Shown here in pieces: positions 43,164 to 52,660 of a stretch of DNA of 64,000 nt. The position numbers were made by a program, and so were the translations under genes. Numbering within the stretch: position 1 is the stretch's first letter; each line of letters opens with the position of its first letter. The DNA lies in the NCBI GenBank assembly GCA_030168575.1, contig CP115555.1, positions 496,001-560,000 on the forward strand, read 5' to 3'. Origin of the DNA: Methanomassiliicoccales archaeon LGM-RCC1. Its GTDB lineage: Archaea; Thermoplasmatota; Thermoplasmata; Methanomassiliicoccales; Methanomethylophilaceae. The notes below the pieces were generated by a model. That model ran no database searches. It saw nothing but the letters and a program-made list of their open reading frames with translations, and was not told the origin of the DNA.

Positions 43164-43949
43164 ATGTCCAAAGGAATCATCATAGTCGGATACGGAACAA
43201 GGAAAGGAAATCTAGAGGAGGTCCTGGAAACACAGGCACGCAGGCTCAGGTGCAGGGGATGGAAGCACGTGGGCATCGCTTATTTCAGGGTAAGCTCCCC
43301 CACGATCCCCGAGGCGCTGGAGGCCATGGTCGACGAAGGCGTCGATCAGATCGTCGTCCTCCCCTACTACATCGCGGAGGGAACACTCACAAGGGAGCTT
43401 ATACCCGAGAAGTTCGGCATGCAGGCGGACATGGCGGAGGTCCAGTGCAAGGGCAAGACCGTCACCATCCAGATCGCTCCCGCATTCGACGTGAGCTTCT
43501 CCCTCACCGACATCATCTGCGACAAGATCGCAGATGTGAACGGAGACCAGGATTGCGGAATCCTCGTCCTCGGACACGGAACCAGGTACAAGTCCCTCAC
43601 GAACATGCGCGTCGTGAAGCTCAACGCAGAGAGGCTCAGAGAGAGGGGCTATTCCCATGCTCTGCACTCGTTCAACGAGTTCTGCGAGCCTTCCATCAAG
43701 GATGTCCTCAGTGATCTGGAGAAGCAGGGAGTCAAGAGGATCATCGCGATCCCCCTGTTCATCGCAATGGGCCTGCACCTCGGAGAGGAGATCCCCGAGC
43801 AGCTGGGAATCCCTCCCTACAGCGAAGGCGGAGACATCACCGTCAACGGAAGGACAATATCGTTGTCCTACACCCGCCCGGTAGAGGCGGACAACCGTCT
43901 CACCGACCTGCTCGACAGGCAGGCAAGGCATTATCTCGGCATTCAGTGA
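43164..43949 (+). CDS. cfbA: sirohydrochlorin nickelochelatase CfbA, two-domain form
   Basis: 261 residues from the ATG at 43164. Two CbiX/CfbA-like halves are visible. The second keeps the metal-chelating His residues: VLGHGTRYKS (near residue 137) and FIAMGLHLGEE (near 203). In the first, the matching sites read VGYGTRKGN and YYIAEGTLT, without His. Archaeal CfbA is usually about 130 residues and works as a homodimer, so this is a fused or duplicated form with one active half. It inserts Ni into sirohydrochlorin, the first step to F430, and heads the cfb operon. Confidence 0.85.
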   Translation: MSKGIIIVGYGTRKGNLEEVLETQARRLRCRGWKHVGIAYFRVSSPTIPEALEAMVDEGVDQIVVLPYYIAEGTLTRELIPEKFGMQADMAEVQCKGKTVTIQIAPAFDVSFSLTDIICDKIADVNGDQDCGILVLGHGTRYKSLTNMRVVKLNAERLRERGYSHALHSFNEFCEPSIKDVLSDLEKQGVKRIIAIPLFIAMGLHLGEEIPEQLGIPPYSEGGDITVNGRTISLSYTRPVEADNRLTDLLDRQARHYLGIQ

Positions 43950-43961
43950 TAAGGGTGGGAT

Positions 43962-44762
43962 ATGCGCAGGATAGCGATCTACGGTAAGGGTGGCATAGGC
44001 AAATCCACGACCTCATCCAACATCTCCGATGCCCTGGCGGAGTCAGGGCTCAGAGTGATGCAGATCGGATGCGATCCCAAGGCCGATTCGACCAGCATGA
44101 TCGTAGGAGGCAGGATCCCCACCGTATTGGACATCATGCGCGACAAACCTGACAGGGAACTGGACGACATGGTCCATGTAGGTTCCCACGGAGTGCTCTG
44201 CGTCGAATGCGGGGGCCCCCGCCCCGGCACGGGATGCGCCGGAAGGGGAATCATAGCCGCGTTCCAAGAGCTGGACCGTCTCGACGCCATGGACGTCTAC
44301 AAACCCGATGTCATAATCTATGACGTTCTAGGAGACGTCGTGTGCGGAGGATTCGCCATGCCCATACGCAACGGCTACGCCAGGGATGTTTTCGTCGTCA
44401 CATCCGGCGAGAGGATGTCCCTGTATGCCGCAAGGAACATCGCCACAGCGGTCAACGATTTCAAGCAGGACGGCTACGCCAGGTTCGGCGGGCTGATCCA
44501 GAACTCAAGGGGAGTGGAGGACGAGGACCGTCTCGTATTGGAAGCAGCCAAGGAGATCGGTTCAGAGATGATCTTCAGGCTCCCCAGGTCCCCCACAGTG
44601 CAACAGTGCGAATCGAAGGATTCCACGGTTGTCTCGGGAGCACCGGATTCCGATATGGCCAATCTCTACCGCAAGCTGTCAAAGGTACTGCTCGACAGGT
44701 CCGAGGATATCTCCGGCGGAATGAAGATCGACGATTATTCGGGATGCGACGGATGCAATTGA
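43962..44762 (+). CDS. cfbC: Ni-sirohydrochlorin a,c-diamide reductive cyclase, NifH-like subunit CfbC
   Basis: 266 residues. Walker [14 protein letters not shown] at the N terminus, and two [4Fe-4S] Cys in GTGCAGRGI and [13 protein letters not shown], make it a NifH-type ATP-dependent reductase. It lies 12 bp after cfbA and before cfbE and cfbD. Context identifies it as CfbC, which passes electrons to CfbD for F430 ring reduction, and not nitrogenase reductase: no nif genes are present. Confidence 0.93.
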   Translation: MRRIAIYGKGGIGKSTTSSNISDALAESGLRVMQIGCDPKADSTSMIVGGRIPTVLDIMRDKPDRELDDMVHVGSHGVLCVECGGPRPGTGCAGRGIIAAFQELDRLDAMDVYKPDVIIYDVLGDVVCGGFAMPIRNGYARDVFVVTSGERMSLYAARNIATAVNDFKQDGYARFGGLIQNSRGVEDEDRLVLEAAKEIGSEMIFRLPRSPTVQQCESKDSTVVSGAPDSDMANLYRKLSKVLLDRSEDISGGMKIDDYSGCDGCN

Positions 44763-44775
44763 AAGGAGGAGTTGT

Positions 44776-45990
44776 ATGAAGGTATTGTTGTTGGACATGA
44801 CTCACGGCGGACAGATCCTAGCGCCATTATTCAAGGCAGAGGGCCACGATGTCGCCGTAGCGGACGTTTACAAGATCGCTACGGAGTCCATGCTGGAATC
44901 GCTCAGGTCCTTAGGGGCGGAAGTCTATGTGGGCAATCCTGCGCCTGGCCATTACGACCTCGTCTCCATGCCTTGTCACTGCCCGGACATCTTCCTGGAG
45001 GGCTGCACATACGATCAGCGCATCTGGTATTCGCAGGCCGTCAACCGTTTCATGGATGACAGGAGGTTCAGGATCGAGGTCACCGGAGTGAAGGGGAAGA
45101 CGACCACATGTTACCTCATCTCCCACATACTGGCCAACAGCGGAAGGAAGGTCTATCTCAGGTCATCGAGGGGCTCCGGCCCTTACAAGCCCGAAGGCCA
45201 CGACGTCAAGGAGCTGAAGAGCATCGCCCCGCCCTACCTGTTGGACCTCCCAGAGGGAGACTACGATGTGATGGTATGCGAGGTATCCCTCGGAGGATCC
45301 GCGAAGGCGGACATCGCATGCATCACCAACCTCCTGGAGGACTACGGCATCGCGAAGAAGACCCGCCGTGCGGAAGAGGCCAAGAAGGACATCCTCACGG
45401 ACAAGGTCAACATCGTCCTGGAATCAGAGAAGGATATCTGGGCGAAGTACGGGAAACCCCTCACGACGGTCAAGAGCCGTGTAACGGTCAAGGAGACGCC
45501 GAAGTTCGGAGAGCCCCTGAAGCTCGTCGTGGATTACAACGGAAAGCACGATGTGGAGCTGGACGGCTCATATCTAGGTCTGCAGTACGTGGAGGCCATC
45601 GACATGGCCCTGTGCGTCTGCGACGCGATGAACATCGACTCAGAGAGCGTGTTCAGGGCATTGTCTACATTCAAAGGAATCCCTGGAAGGGGAGAGGTCA
45701 CCGTCAGGGACGGCATCAGATACGTCATCGAACGCAACCCCGGCATCTCCCACATGTCCGTCAACCGCACCCTGAAGACGCTCGATGCGATGGGATGCCT
45801 GGACGGCGCATTGGTGGTCATCGATCCGGTGTCCAAGAAGGTCTGCGACAAGCTGGACCGCGACCTCATAGAGGGAGTCGTCGACAGCTACGGAGTAGGG
45901 CTCATCGTCACTCCGGGCGACGGAACCGAGCCGGAGATTCCCGCGGGCACCAAACTGGTGATCCGCATGACCAAGGAAGGGTACCAATGA
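44776..45990 (+). CDS. cfbE: coenzyme F430 synthetase CfbE, Mur-ligase-like
   Basis: 404 residues. The Mur-ligase P-loop GVKGKTTTCYLISHI (near residue 98), LPEGDYDVMVCEVSLGG and FKGIPGRGEV are present. The enzyme uses ATP to close the carbocyclic ring in the last step of F430 formation. GGAGGAG precedes the ATG. Its stop overlaps the ATG of cfbD. Confidence 0.92.
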   Translation: MKVLLLDMTHGGQILAPLFKAEGHDVAVADVYKIATESMLESLRSLGAEVYVGNPAPGHYDLVSMPCHCPDIFLEGCTYDQRIWYSQAVNRFMDDRRFRIEVTGVKGKTTTCYLISHILANSGRKVYLRSSRGSGPYKPEGHDVKELKSIAPPYLLDLPEGDYDVMVCEVSLGGSAKADIACITNLLEDYGIAKKTRRAEEAKKDILTDKVNIVLESEKDIWAKYGKPLTTVKSRVTVKETPKFGEPLKLVVDYNGKHDVELDGSYLGLQYVEAIDMALCVCDAMNIDSESVFRALSTFKGIPGRGEVTVRDGIRYVIERNPGISHMSVNRTLKTLDAMGCLDGALVVIDPVSKKVCDKLDRDLIEGVVDSYGVGLIVTPGDGTEPEIPAGTKLVIRMTKEGYQ

Positions 45991-47060
45991 GCGGAGTGTT
46001 CCACCCCCGTCCCAACCCCATAGTGGCCGCGATGTACACGGCCAGGGACATGAACGTGGACGTCGTGGTGATGCATGGCCCCGCAGGATGCTCCTTCATG
46101 GCCTCCAGGCCGATGGAGAACGCAGGGGTCAGGGTGGTGACCTCATCTATGAAGGACAACGACCTCATCTTCGGCGGAGGGCCCTCGTTGGAGAAGGCGC
46201 TCACCGAGGCGAAGCAGAGGTTCAATCCTAAGACGATGGCGGTAATAGGCACATGTGCCAGCACTATCATCGGAGATGATATTTCAGCAGTCATCGGCAG
46301 GGTCGATCTCGGAGATACGATCTGTTTCCCGATAGACTGCCACGGCTGCATGGACAGCAATACCGAGGGTGCGATCCGCGCCCTTAAGGCCGGAGCGAAG
46401 GCAGGGATAATCCCCTCCGATGAGGCGGACCGTCAGTCCAAGCTCCTTAAGGCCGCTACCGATCTCGAGAAGAAGAAAGGTATGGCCAGCAAGACCTACC
46501 TTTCACCTGCCGGAAGCCCCACAAAGCTGTCCGTATGCAAGAGGATAGAATCGACTCTCAAGGCCGGCGGCAAGGTCGCCGTCGTCATGGTGGCCAAGAA
46601 GGAACTGGCCTACCGCTTCGCGGACATGTTCAGCGCCGTCAACGACGCAAGGAAGAAACTGGGCGGAGAGACGTTCTTCGTCGCCAACCTCGACAGGGAG
46701 AAGGGACTGCCCCGCATCAGGGGATACTGCGATGACATCCTGAGGGACCTAGAGGCCCAGGATGTCAAGCTGGACAGGATCGTCGGCGGGCTCGACGAGT
46801 ACGCCGTCGTCGGGGACGAGATGGGAGAGGCCGTTAAAGGATTCGGACCCGATCTCACCGTTGTATTGGGTATCTGCCATGCATATCCGTTCCTGGACGA
46901 GAACTGCGTCCTCGTGACGGATCAGCCCCGTGAGCTGCAGAACTACATCCAGGAAGGATTGGCAGCAGTCGGAGAGGTCGGCAGCCACGGTCTCGTGATG
47001 GGAACGAAGAACATAATCACGCTGGAGACCGCTCAGACGCTCAGAGAGCTGGTAGGATGA
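45987..47060 (+). CDS. cfbD: Ni-sirohydrochlorin a,c-diamide reductive cyclase, NifD-like subunit CfbD
   Basis: 357 residues from the ATG at 45987. VVMHGPAGCSFMASRP, VIGTCASTIIGDD and DCHGCMDSNT carry the cluster-binding Cys of the NifD/BchN-like fold. The same frame is open upstream into cfbE to 45108, but that is a shadow. CfbD with CfbC makes the six-electron reduction and lactam closure of the Ni-tetrapyrrole. It overlaps cfbB by 4 nt. Confidence 0.92.
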   Translation: MSGVFHPRPNPIVAAMYTARDMNVDVVVMHGPAGCSFMASRPMENAGVRVVTSSMKDNDLIFGGGPSLEKALTEAKQRFNPKTMAVIGTCASTIIGDDISAVIGRVDLGDTICFPIDCHGCMDSNTEGAIRALKAGAKAGIIPSDEADRQSKLLKAATDLEKKKGMASKTYLSPAGSPTKLSVCKRIESTLKAGGKVAVVMVAKKELAYRFADMFSAVNDARKKLGGETFFVANLDREKGLPRIRGYCDDILRDLEAQDVKLDRIVGGLDEYAVVGDEMGEAVKGFGPDLTVVLGICHAYPFLDENCVLVTDQPRELQNYIQEGLAAVGEVGSHGLVMGTKNIITLETAQTLRELVG

Positions 47061-48388
47061 AGGGATTCGTCATTGCCGGTACCGGCAGCGGTGTCGGGAA
47101 GACATCCATCACCACAGGGATAATGTCCCTGCTCTCCAAGAAGTACAAGGTCCAGGGCTTCAAGGCCGGACCGGATTTCATCGATCCCATGTATCATTCT
47201 GCGGCCACCGGGAGGCCGTGCAGGAACCTCGATTCCTTCCTCATGGACGACGACACCATACGCAATCTCGTCGGCTTCGCATCCAAGGATGCAGACGTAT
47301 GCGTCGTGGAGGGTGTGAGGGGACTTTACGAGGGGTTCGCGGGAGATTCCGACCTCGGTTCCACCGCATACATCGCCAAGCTCCTCGACTTGCCCGTCGT
47401 GCTGGTCATGGACGCGGGTTCCCTGACTCGCAGCACCGCTGCGATCCTCAACGGTTTCAAGGCCTTCGATCCCGACGTGAAGATCGCCGGTGTGATCCTG
47501 AACAAGGTGTCCGGACCTCAGCACACAGATAAGCTGGACGTCACCATGTCCACCTACTGCAAGGATGTTACCGTCGTCGGCAAGATCCGCAAGGACAAGG
47601 AGAACACCCTGGGCCAGAGGCATCTAGGCCTGCACACGATAGTGGATCCCGCCAAGAGCGGCATAGCTTCCCTTGAGAGGCTGGTCGATACCGTCGACCT
47701 CGATGCTTTGATGGGGATAGCAGAGTCCACCGATCCCGATCTCCCGACCGAATCACCGTATGTCCAGAGGGATGTCGGCGCCCGCATCGCCGTTCCCTAT
47801 GACGATGCCTATTGCTTCTACTACAGGGAGAACATCGAGTGCCTGGAAGCCTCCGGATTCAAGACAGAGAGGTTCAGCCCCATCGCCGGGGACATCCTTC
47901 CAGATGCTGACGCGGTCTACCTCGGCGGAGGATACCCTGAGCTGCATGCACAGGCCATCTCTGAGAACAGGGATTTCATGGACGGTCTGAGGAACATGTC
48001 CCTCGAGAACAAGCCCATCCTGGGCGAGTGCGGCGGGCTGATGTCCATGTGCAGGAACATTATTGACCCGGAGGGCAGAAGCCATCCGATGGCAGGAATC
48101 TTCGAATGCGATTCGGTCTTTGTCAACAAGCGCCACGGCCCCACCTATGTCATGGCCGAGGCCAATGCGAACAACCCTCTTTTCAAGGGCAGCGTTCGCG
48201 GTCACGAGTACCATTATTCCGAGGTGTCCGCCTCAGGATCCGAGACCTTCGGCTTCGATGTGAAGAGAGGGCTCGGAATAGTGGACAAGAAGGACGGCCT
48301 GGTAGTCAGGAGATCCATGGGTTCCTACATGCACCAGCATGCCCTATCCTCTGACGATTGGACCAAGGGTTTCGTCGATAATCTCTGA
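47057..48388 (+). CDS. cfbB: Ni-sirohydrochlorin a,c-diamide synthase CfbB
   Basis: 443 residues of the CobB/CbiA family: an ATP-binding IAGTGSGVGKTSIT at the start, FKAGPDFIDPMYHS, VEGVRGLYEG, and a C-terminal glutaminase domain with GECGGLMSMC (catalytic Cys, near residue 325) and YHYSEVSA. It amidates the a and c side chains using glutamine. The gene closes the cfb operon; the order here is A-C-E-D-B. Confidence 0.93.
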   Translation: MKGFVIAGTGSGVGKTSITTGIMSLLSKKYKVQGFKAGPDFIDPMYHSAATGRPCRNLDSFLMDDDTIRNLVGFASKDADVCVVEGVRGLYEGFAGDSDLGSTAYIAKLLDLPVVLVMDAGSLTRSTAAILNGFKAFDPDVKIAGVILNKVSGPQHTDKLDVTMSTYCKDVTVVGKIRKDKENTLGQRHLGLHTIVDPAKSGIASLERLVDTVDLDALMGIAESTDPDLPTESPYVQRDVGARIAVPYDDAYCFYYRENIECLEASGFKTERFSPIAGDILPDADAVYLGGGYPELHAQAISENRDFMDGLRNMSLENKPILGECGGLMSMCRNIIDPEGRSHPMAGIFECDSVFVNKRHGPTYVMAEANANNPLFKGSVRGHEYHYSEVSASGSETFGFDVKRGLGIVDKKDGLVVRRSMGSYMHQHALSSDDWTKGFVDNL

Positions 48389-48431
48389 TTCTAAAACGAG
48401 CGAAGGTTTCCTAGTTTCCTGCAACTGCAGA

Positions 48432-49862
48432 TCAGTTGAAGTCCTTCATCTCGACCCTGCCTTCCGCTAGGTCCACCACGGGCATGACGGCAGGGGTCGG
48501 GTTGAAGTTGTGGAGCTTCTGATACTCAGTCTGGCTCTGCCAGGTTGATGCATTGATCATCCTCACGCCGTTGTATTGGAATTGACCCATTCCGTGGACA
48601 TGGCCGGATACGAAAATGTCCGGCACGATCTCCATGGCGAGGTAATCCTTCTTCTCCGGTGCGAGAGCGTTCCTCTGGCCGTAGATGGGCGCGAGATGCC
48701 TTCTGATGCACATCTCCTTCATGACCTTCAGCGGGTCCTCGTAAGTAAGGTACTGGACCGAGGCGACCCAATCGTCGATGCTCTTGCCGTGGTATGTCAG
48801 GACGGTCCTTCCTTCTACGTTCAGGTACACCGGATTGCTCACCATCAGGATGTTGGAGTCGAATCCCTTTGTGAACACCGAGTTCAGCGCGGGCTGCGGC
48901 TCCGCCGGACGGGCGGCATCGTGATTGCCGGGATGGATGACCATCTTGATGTGGTCGGGGATCTCCTTTAGGTACTCTGCCAGCTTCTCGTACTGCAGGT
49001 ATATGTCGGGGATGTCCAGCTCCTTGTCCTGATCCGGGAACACCCCTATGCCGTCGACGACGTCACCAGGGAAGACAAGGTAGTTGATGCCCTCCTCCGC
49101 CGCGTTCTGCTTCAGCCACGCGGTCATCTTCTTCCATTGAGGCTCCAGGAAGGTGCTGCTGCCCACATGGCAGTCGGACAGGAACGCTATCTTGGAGGTG
49201 CTGTCGCTGATCTCCCACTTGTGCGTCTTTGGGATGTCCGGTCTCACGACCTTCTCGGCAGAGATGAACCCGGTGCGCGAGTTGGACCTCCCGATGATGC
49301 CGACGACCTCGTCGCTGACGAAGATCTCCTGAGATATCTGGGAGTCCTTCGATATGAACACCTTGATCATGCCCGTCTCATCCTCCATGGACAGCATGGT
49401 ATGTCCGTTCTTGGTGATCGACACTTCGTATACTATGCCTATGACGCGCACCTCCCTGTCATGGGCCATGGCCCTCTCGATGCTGATCGCCTTGCCGAAA
49501 TCGTTGCGCTTCTCGATCAGCCTCTTCATGGTGAAGAACCTGGCCTTGATGTACTGGGCGAAGTCGTTCACCTTCCCTTCGCAGGTGGACTGTCCGGTGA
49601 CGTCCGTGCCGTTGACGATGCTGATGTCCGAGGTGAACTTGTTCTTGGGCTTGATCTCCTTGGGGGATTCGTGCAGTATCTTGTCGCCTGCGATGCAGTC
49701 CATGATGTCCTGCTTGCTGACGAACATGGTGTTCTTGGCCAGATGGGAGAATACGGTGTTCGTGAATTCCATCGGCTCGTTGTTGGAGAGTATCATCTCC
49801 AAAGCGTCGGGCGAGAAGAAGATGCCCCTGCTTGCGGCGGCCGATAGAACCTGCTCCCTCAT
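48432..49862 (-). CDS. polB: DNA polymerase D small subunit (DP1)
   Basis: 476 residues: an OB domain (residues 130-210, VIGIVYEVS and HTMLSMEDETGMI) and a calcineurin-like 3'-5' exonuclease domain with LSDCHVGS (near 226), PGDVVDGIG (near 267), HPGNHDAA (near 311) and SGHVHGMG (near 419). All metal ligands are present, so the proofreading exonuclease is probably active. It converges with cfbB. The large subunit DP2 is not in the window. The symbol polB follows common archaeal use for this subunit. Confidence 0.93.
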   Translation of the reverse strand: MREQVLSAAASRGIFFSPDALEMILSNNEPMEFTNTVFSHLAKNTMFVSKQDIMDCIAGDKILHESPKEIKPKNKFTSDISIVNGTDVTGQSTCEGKVNDFAQYIKARFFTMKRLIEKRNDFGKAISIERAMAHDREVRVIGIVYEVSITKNGHTMLSMEDETGMIKVFISKDSQISQEIFVSDEVVGIIGRSNSRTGFISAEKVVRPDIPKTHKWEISDSTSKIAFLSDCHVGSSTFLEPQWKKMTAWLKQNAAEEGINYLVFPGDVVDGIGVFPDQDKELDIPDIYLQYEKLAEYLKEIPDHIKMVIHPGNHDAARPAEPQPALNSVFTKGFDSNILMVSNPVYLNVEGRTVLTYHGKSIDDWVASVQYLTYEDPLKVMKEMCIRRHLAPIYGQRNALAPEKKDYLAMEIVPDIFVSGHVHGMGQFQYNGVRMINASTWQSQTEYQKLHNFNPTPAVMPVVDLAEGRVEMKDFN

Positions 49863-50033
49863 ATCCCTTCCCCATGCGGTACGATTAGTTATTGGTTTTC
49901 GTCCGGCGCGGACGGAGGATAATCAAGTAGGAAAATGATTAGAGATGTCCGCCATCATAAAAAGACCGACATTTTTAATATGGTCAAAAAATTTTTACTA
50001 TTATATAATTGACCTCTGTTTTTTCGGTGGGAT

Positions 50034-50043
50034 CTTTATAAAT
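50034..50043 (+). promoter_or_regulatory. promoter of the ABC importer operon
   Basis: CTTTATAAAT, preceded by GGTGGGAT, lies 45-54 nt before the GTG of the substrate-binding protein. The surrounding 49960-50080 region is very AT-rich and has no other gene. Confidence 0.6.
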
Positions 50044-50087
50044 TACTAAAATATTGAGTATGTTGGATTAATAATCCAAGTGATACT

Positions 50088-51464
50088 GTGAATAGCAAGG
50101 TACTTGCGATCGCCGTCGTTGCTATTATTGTGGTTGCAGCAGCCGCAGTTGCTGTGATGGCATTAAACAACGGAAGCGACAAGGACAAGGTAACTATCGA
50201 TGCTGGAAATCTCGTTTACGGAAACGCCAACAACGATGCTTACATCAACAGTGATGATGTTTCTTTCATTCAAGATATCATCGATGGGAAGACAACATGG
50301 GATGCAGAGAAGAACCCTCTTGCCGATGCAAACAATGATGGTGCGATCACAAAGGCTGACATCGACCAGGTCAACATGATTATCAACAACAAGCCTGGAA
50401 AGGTATGGTATCAGACGTATCTCGGATGGCCTATGGAGATTACATACCCTCTCGTCGACAGGAACATTTTCGTCTCATACTGGCAGCAGGCCGAGGCAGC
50501 AGCAGTCCTCGGAATCTGGGATGATGTCAAGGTTGCAAATGCATACGTAACACAGGTCAAGACACACCAGTATGATCTTTCACACGTAGTGGAGGTAGAG
50601 AGTGTATCGACCAACAACTGGTATGATACGACATTTGCTACATTCGCTGATGAGGACATCGATCTCATTATGGTCACACCTAACCAGAACAACTATGACA
50701 AGTGTAAAGCAGGATATATGGACACGCACCCCAACTGTGAGATCTTACTGCTCTCCCACGTCGGAAGCAACGCCATGTCCGCCATGCTCACAATGGGAAT
50801 TCTTTTCAACAAGGAGGACAGGGCCGAGGCGTATGCAGAATACTGTTTCGGAGCCATCAAGGACATCCAGGATAGGATCAGCAATGTTGAGAAGAAGAAT
50901 GTAATGGTGACCATGACAACACCTAAGGGATCAAGGACCGCAGTATGTTGTGGAACAGCCTACGAGGGATCTGTCAACCTTATGAGCCAGATTGCTAACG
51001 TCTACACCGGAGATGCACAGACTGCATACGGACAGACAGTCAAAGATCAGCTCTGGTATACAGAGGATGCTCAGGACAAATGGGAGGTCATTTTCATGAA
51101 CTACTCTTCGATAGACTGGTTCACTTGTGAAAGCCAGCAACAGTACAATGAGTACTTTGACAAGGTAGCTGCATTCTTCGAGGGAACCGAGGCATATAAG
51201 AACAACGGAATGTGCGCTATGCCTTATGTCTGCGGAGGATACGCATCCTATGCGATGGCATATTACTGTGCATGGTACCTGTACCCAGAGCTCTTCACAC
51301 AGGAAGAGGCGGAGAAGAACCTCCAGTACTGGTTCGACAACTTCTGCTGTCAGGACAACACCTACTTCGGAACTAAGCAGTACACGGCGAAGAACGCTTT
51401 CATCTTCTACACCGGTGACAATTACACCACCCTTGTTCAGAAGTATCAGAAAGAGAACGCCTGA
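50088..51464 (+). CDS. ABC importer substrate-binding protein with dockerin-like domain
   Basis: 458 residues from a GTG. An N-terminal hydrophobic helix (LAIAVVAIIVVAAAAVAVMA) anchors it to the membrane. Residues about 44-105 form two EF-hand-like repeats (GNANNDAYINSDDVSFI and ADANNDGAITKADIDQV), the plan of a type I dockerin. The rest is a Fep/Btu-type periplasmic binding fold with many aromatics. It is followed by a FecCD-type permease and an ATPase, so it serves an iron-chelate, cobamide or haem-like ligand. The dockerin may bind Ca2+ or a cohesin; no cohesin gene is seen here. Confidence 0.85.
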   Translation: MNSKVLAIAVVAIIVVAAAAVAVMALNNGSDKDKVTIDAGNLVYGNANNDAYINSDDVSFIQDIIDGKTTWDAEKNPLADANNDGAITKADIDQVNMIINNKPGKVWYQTYLGWPMEITYPLVDRNIFVSYWQQAEAAAVLGIWDDVKVANAYVTQVKTHQYDLSHVVEVESVSTNNWYDTTFATFADEDIDLIMVTPNQNNYDKCKAGYMDTHPNCEILLLSHVGSNAMSAMLTMGILFNKEDRAEAYAEYCFGAIKDIQDRISNVEKKNVMVTMTTPKGSRTAVCCGTAYEGSVNLMSQIANVYTGDAQTAYGQTVKDQLWYTEDAQDKWEVIFMNYSSIDWFTCESQQQYNEYFDKVAAFFEGTEAYKNNGMCAMPYVCGGYASYAMAYYCAWYLYPELFTQEEAEKNLQYWFDNFCCQDNTYFGTKQYTAKNAFIFYTGDNYTTLVQKYQKENA

Positions 51465-51522
51465 GATAACTTTGAATTAAACCTTTTCCCAAACCCTTTA
51501 CATTTCATGATAACAGGCGGGT

Positions 51523-52659
51523 ATGATGGAAGAATATGATCCGATCGAGAATGCCGTGGATAGATGGACGGCCGAAGTGGAGGTCAAGGGATACGATGAG
51601 AAGATCTCCAGTTACAACAAGTACATTCGCGCCAAATGGCTGTTCATTATCGGTAGCGCGATACTCGCCTTCGTGTGCTCCATCTATGCATTGTCTATAG
51701 GTGCGGATTATGTGTCTTTCATGGATGCAATGGAGGTCGTGTGGAATCATATCACAGGACATCCCGGGGATATGTCCAAAGACAAGGTCGAGTATGCGGT
51801 TTGGTTCATCAGAAGACCATCGGTCTGCTGTGGCCTGTTGGCTGGAGCAGGATTGGCGGCCGCCGGTGCGGTTATGCAGAGCATTTTGAGGAATCCGTTG
51901 GCCGATCCTTACACGACAGGAATCTCATCGGGAGCATCCTTCGGAGCATCCTTGGCGATGGGATTGGGATTGTCAGTGGCATCGACCGCGTTTGCGGTGG
52001 TCACCAACGCATTTATCTTCGCGTTGATCCCGATGTTCGTCATCATCCTCGTATCCAAACTGAAATCCGCATCGCCTACCACTATGATCATGGCAGGTAT
52101 CGCGGTGATGTACATCTTCAATGCGGCGACGACGCTGATCAAGTTGTTCGTCGATCCCGAATCATTGTCGGCCATATATTCCTGGAGTGTAGGTTCGATC
52201 GATATCGCCGGAAAGGGAATAGCTGGTTGGGATGCGGTAACAGCTATGTTCTTCTTCGTTGTGATCGGTGTAACCGCATTGTTGTTACTCTCCCGTAAGC
52301 TCAACGTAGTCGCCACTGGGGATGAGAGTGCAAAATCATTGGGAGTCAATTCTGATCAGCTCAGGATTATCGCTCTGCTGATCGTCTCATTCCTTGCGGC
52401 CGGAGTCGTATCCTTCACGGGATTGATCGGATTCATCGGACTGGTATGTCCTCACATAGCAAGGATATTCGTTGGTTCGGATAATAGATTCCTGATTCCT
52501 GCATCCGCAGCATTTGGTGCGGCATTGCTGATTATAGCGGATATCGTCGGAAAGAGCATCTTCTACCCCACCACCATCCAGGTAGGTGTGATAACCGCGT
52601 TCATCGGAGGACCTCTGTTCCTTTACCTGATCGTAAGGCAGAAGAAGGAGGCATGGTGA
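51523..52659 (+). CDS. FecCD/BtuC-family ABC permease
   Basis: 378 residues, with a 45-residue cytoplasmic start and then about nine to ten membrane helices. VWFIRRPSVCCGLLAGAGLAAAG, AVMQSILRNPLADPYTTGISSGASFG and GFIGLVCPHIARIFVGSDNR (the coupling-helix region) are the signatures of iron-siderophore/cobalamin permeases. It lies 58 bp after the binding protein and one base before the ATPase gene. Confidence 0.93.
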   Translation: MMEEYDPIENAVDRWTAEVEVKGYDEKISSYNKYIRAKWLFIIGSAILAFVCSIYALSIGADYVSFMDAMEVVWNHITGHPGDMSKDKVEYAVWFIRRPSVCCGLLAGAGLAAAGAVMQSILRNPLADPYTTGISSGASFGASLAMGLGLSVASTAFAVVTNAFIFALIPMFVIILVSKLKSASPTTMIMAGIAVMYIFNAATTLIKLFVDPESLSAIYSWSVGSIDIAGKGIAGWDAVTAMFFFVVIGVTALLLLSRKLNVVATGDESAKSLGVNSDQLRIIALLIVSFLAAGVVSFTGLIGFIGLVCPHIARIFVGSDNRFLIPASAAFGAALLIIADIVGKSIFYPTTIQVGVITAFIGGPLFLYLIVRQKKEAW

Positions 52660-52660
52660 G

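Noticed and set aside
45108-45986. Long upstream extension of the cfbD frame inside cfbE
   Set aside because: The extension is Arg/Gly/His-rich shadow sequence of cfbE; the ATG at 45987 gives a normal CfbD.
43962-47060. Nitrogenase or bacteriochlorophyll reductase genes
   Set aside because: The NifH- and NifD-like genes are flanked by nickelochelatase, a,c-diamide synthase and a Mur-like ligase, which fixes them as cfbC and cfbD of F430 synthesis.
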